Positions 62,396 to 64,000 of a DNA stretch of 64,000 nucleotides are shown one piece after another. The notes below the pieces were generated by a model. The model saw only the letters and a list, made by a program, of their open reading frames with translations, had not been told where the DNA came from and did not search any database. Within the stretch, counting starts at the first letter, position 1. Each line of letters begins with the position of its first letter. Source of the stretch: Plotosus lineatus (Eukaryota > Chordata > Actinopteri > Siluriformes > Plotosidae); NCBI GenBank assembly GCA_024760905.1, contig CM045734.1:39483564-39547563 (forward strand), written 5' to 3'. Position numbers and translations under genes: made by a program.

Positions 62396-62564
62396 GCCAT
62401 GAGTATGCAGTGTAGCCTGTAATTAAAAAAGTACCCCCAAACAAACAAGTATACAGTATTAAGAGTTAAATTAATATAAATTAATTATTACATGACAAAT
62501 ATTGTTAAAGGTCAGGTTCCCATTATGCAGTTTAAAGATGGCCATTTCTGGAATTTGGGTGTCA

Positions 62565-62631
62565 CTATGCCAAATCAAACGTGTGAATCATTCGCTGTGG
62601 CGACCCCTGATAAAGGGAAAAAGCCGAAAGG

Positions 62632-62670
<39 letters not shown>
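62565..62670 (+). repeat. SINE type A tail fragment with (TC)n
   Basis: Only the tail (tgccaaatcaaacgtgtgaa, gtggcgacccctgataaagg) followed by about 16 TC units. Confidence 0.7.
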
Positions 62671-62672
<2 letters not shown>

Positions 62673-62845
62673 TATTTTGTAAAACTATGGTCTAGGAAAG
62701 TCTAAAGTCTTTCAAATGATCTGTGAAAATGCATCAATCTGTTTTTTCCACAGTGAGTCCAGAGGAGGGTGTGTTTCTACACATCTAAGAAGAACAGATG
62801 GAAGCATGGAGGTGGTCAGTGTTGCTTTCTGCCTGTCATATTACT

Positions 62846-63838
62846 CTACAAAAACTTGTGGTTCTGCAATACTGTAGATGTGTTGCATTTGCTCATTTTC
62901 TGCCTCCTTGCACACAACAATTTCCCATACATTATCTGCCGTGTGGCCTGAGATGTGTTGTTGCTGTTGCTTAATGCAAAATCCTCCACTTGGATTTCCA
63001 TTACGACGCTCTGTTGCATCAGGACTGCAATGATACCGGAATCCAGATTTCCTTCCGCCAAACGTTTTAGCGTCCAGTCTGGTAGTTTCTGTAAAGAAAC
63101 TGGAGACCTGCTTTGATGTTTTTCCACTTGTGAAGAATTAGGCTGTGGGCCTCAGCTTGAGTCTGTATGTTTCCATTTCCAGACTTATTGTAAAGGCTAT
63201 GTGATTCCTTATTCATCCCCATGGGACTGTCAAGAGCAGCGATGGCTTCTTTAGGACCGGGAACATGGGATAACCATGCCAACAAGCCATCTACTGACCC
63301 TTTTCCCGGTTGAGAACTGTGAGATGTTTGGAAATCTGTGTGAAAGATATAAACATCACTGTCACCAGGCAGAACAGGACAATTACAGTCACTGGCCAGA
63401 GCAGTTGTTGCCCTATCTGCCTCTCGCAGACCTTGAATAAAGGCAATTTTGAGTTTCTGGAGGACCTTCTTTAAACGCATTTTCTTTCCAATAATGATTG
63501 TTAAACTTTCTCCTGAATTACCTCTAGATAAGTCATTAGCACTTTTGTTACCTTTCTTGGGATTTTTTTTTTTATAGTGTCAAATTTATTCCGCAGACAT
63601 CATCCCCTCCATCAAGCACCACATAAGGTGCAATATTGCACACATCTAGATTTTCTTTTAATACTGTAACTGTTTTCTCAAAGTCATTATACTCTCCATC
63701 ATGTGTATGGTCCAAATCATACCTGAAATGAAGGCCATAAAATAAACTTGATCCACTGGTAATGAGATTGTTTTGTCTAAAGCATCTATTCTTCAAAAAC
63801 CTTGCTTTCAATGCAGCTGTGAAGACTACTAACTCCTA
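62846..63838 (-). pseudogene. aste1-like (asteroid homolog) coding remnant, frameshifted; runs toward window end
   Basis: Coding order on the - strand: AALKARFLKNRCFRQNNLIT, SGSSLFYGLHFRYDL, ACNIAPYVVLDGG-like CNIAPYVVLDGGDD (63838-63572); NKFDTIKKK in a second frame; SANDLSRGNSGESL, KLKIAFIQGLREADRATTAL, NCPVLPGDSDVYIF, LLAWLSHVPGPKEAI in a third (to 63067); LPDWTLKRLAEGNLDSGIIA and TRQIMYGKLL in a fourth. The order and motifs are those of ASTE1, a FEN/XPG-fold single-strand DNA nuclease. At least three frame breaks, one at an A11 run (63569-63579). The N-terminal metal-binding Asp (IDG in relatives) reads TSG. No introns seen. A pseudogene is most likely; sequencing indels in homopolymers are the alternative. 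Confidence 0.75.
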
Positions 63839-64000
63839 CAATAGGGTGCATCAGACCCCACATGATTTTTAAAATGTTTTTATTTTGTTATGGCAGTACA
63901 ATAAAAGCGTTTTACCTCATGAACAAATAATTTAGTTAAAATTTCATGAATTTTGATTAACATTTACCGTGTCCACATCAAGGGTGAAAAAAATGGGAAA

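Overview
This window is vertebrate DNA, most likely from a ray-finned fish. The two gene loci have spliced exons with GT-AG introns. The introns and flanks are packed with repeats typical of teleosts: Tc1, hAT and pogo DNA transposons, several tRNA-derived SINEs, RTE-like and L2-like LINEs, Penelope-like relics, and dense (TG)n and (TA)n microsatellites. Prokaryotic features (operons, CRISPR, ribosome binding sites) are absent. The exact species cannot be read from the sequence.

Layout. 1-6.4 kb: the last two coding exons of apba1 (Mint1/X11-alpha, + strand) and its probable long 3'UTR. 6.4-8.6 kb: a short intergenic gap holding a MITE with a Penelope-like palindrome. 8.6-47.4 kb: a complete eleven-exon entrep1 (fam189a2) gene on the - strand, reconstructed here exon by exon (588 codons plus stop), with its CpG-rich first exon and promoter near 47.1-47.7 kb. 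apba1 and entrep1 are tail to tail, the arrangement known from human 9q21. 47.8-52.6 kb: a ~20-bp AT-rich minisatellite just upstream of entrep1, split by a LINE that has lost the core of its reverse transcriptase. 52.6-62.7 kb: gene-free, made of SINEs, a second Tc1 copy, MITEs and microsatellites. 62.8-63.85 kb: a broken copy of an asteroid-homolog (aste1-like, XPG/FEN-fold nuclease) coding sequence on the - strand.

The most interesting material is in the repeats. (1) Four copies of a Penelope-like repeat carry complete or nearly complete type I hammerhead self-cleaving ribozyme motifs (6.84-6.97 kb and 17.74-18.04 kb), one pair as a head-to-head palindrome and one pair as a tandem about 235 nt apart. 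(2) A full-length hAT transposon with an uninterrupted 624-residue transposase sits in an entrep1 intron with a perfect 8-bp target duplication, and its unoccupied target site is preserved in a related repeat 1.2 kb away; a 205-bp internal-deletion derivative of the same element is nested in a Tc1 copy. (3) One tRNA-SINE family occurs with two different 3' tails, one of which matches the 3' end of an RTE-like LINE also present here. (4) A (TG)n tract forms the whole acceptor region of entrep1 exon 3, which encodes a transmembrane segment.

The two host genes act in different places: APBA1 is a synaptic adaptor with PTB and PDZ domains, and ENTREP1 is an endosomal tetraspan protein with PPxY motifs for WW-domain ubiquitin ligases. 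Their adjacency is ancestral synteny and not evidence of a joint pathway.
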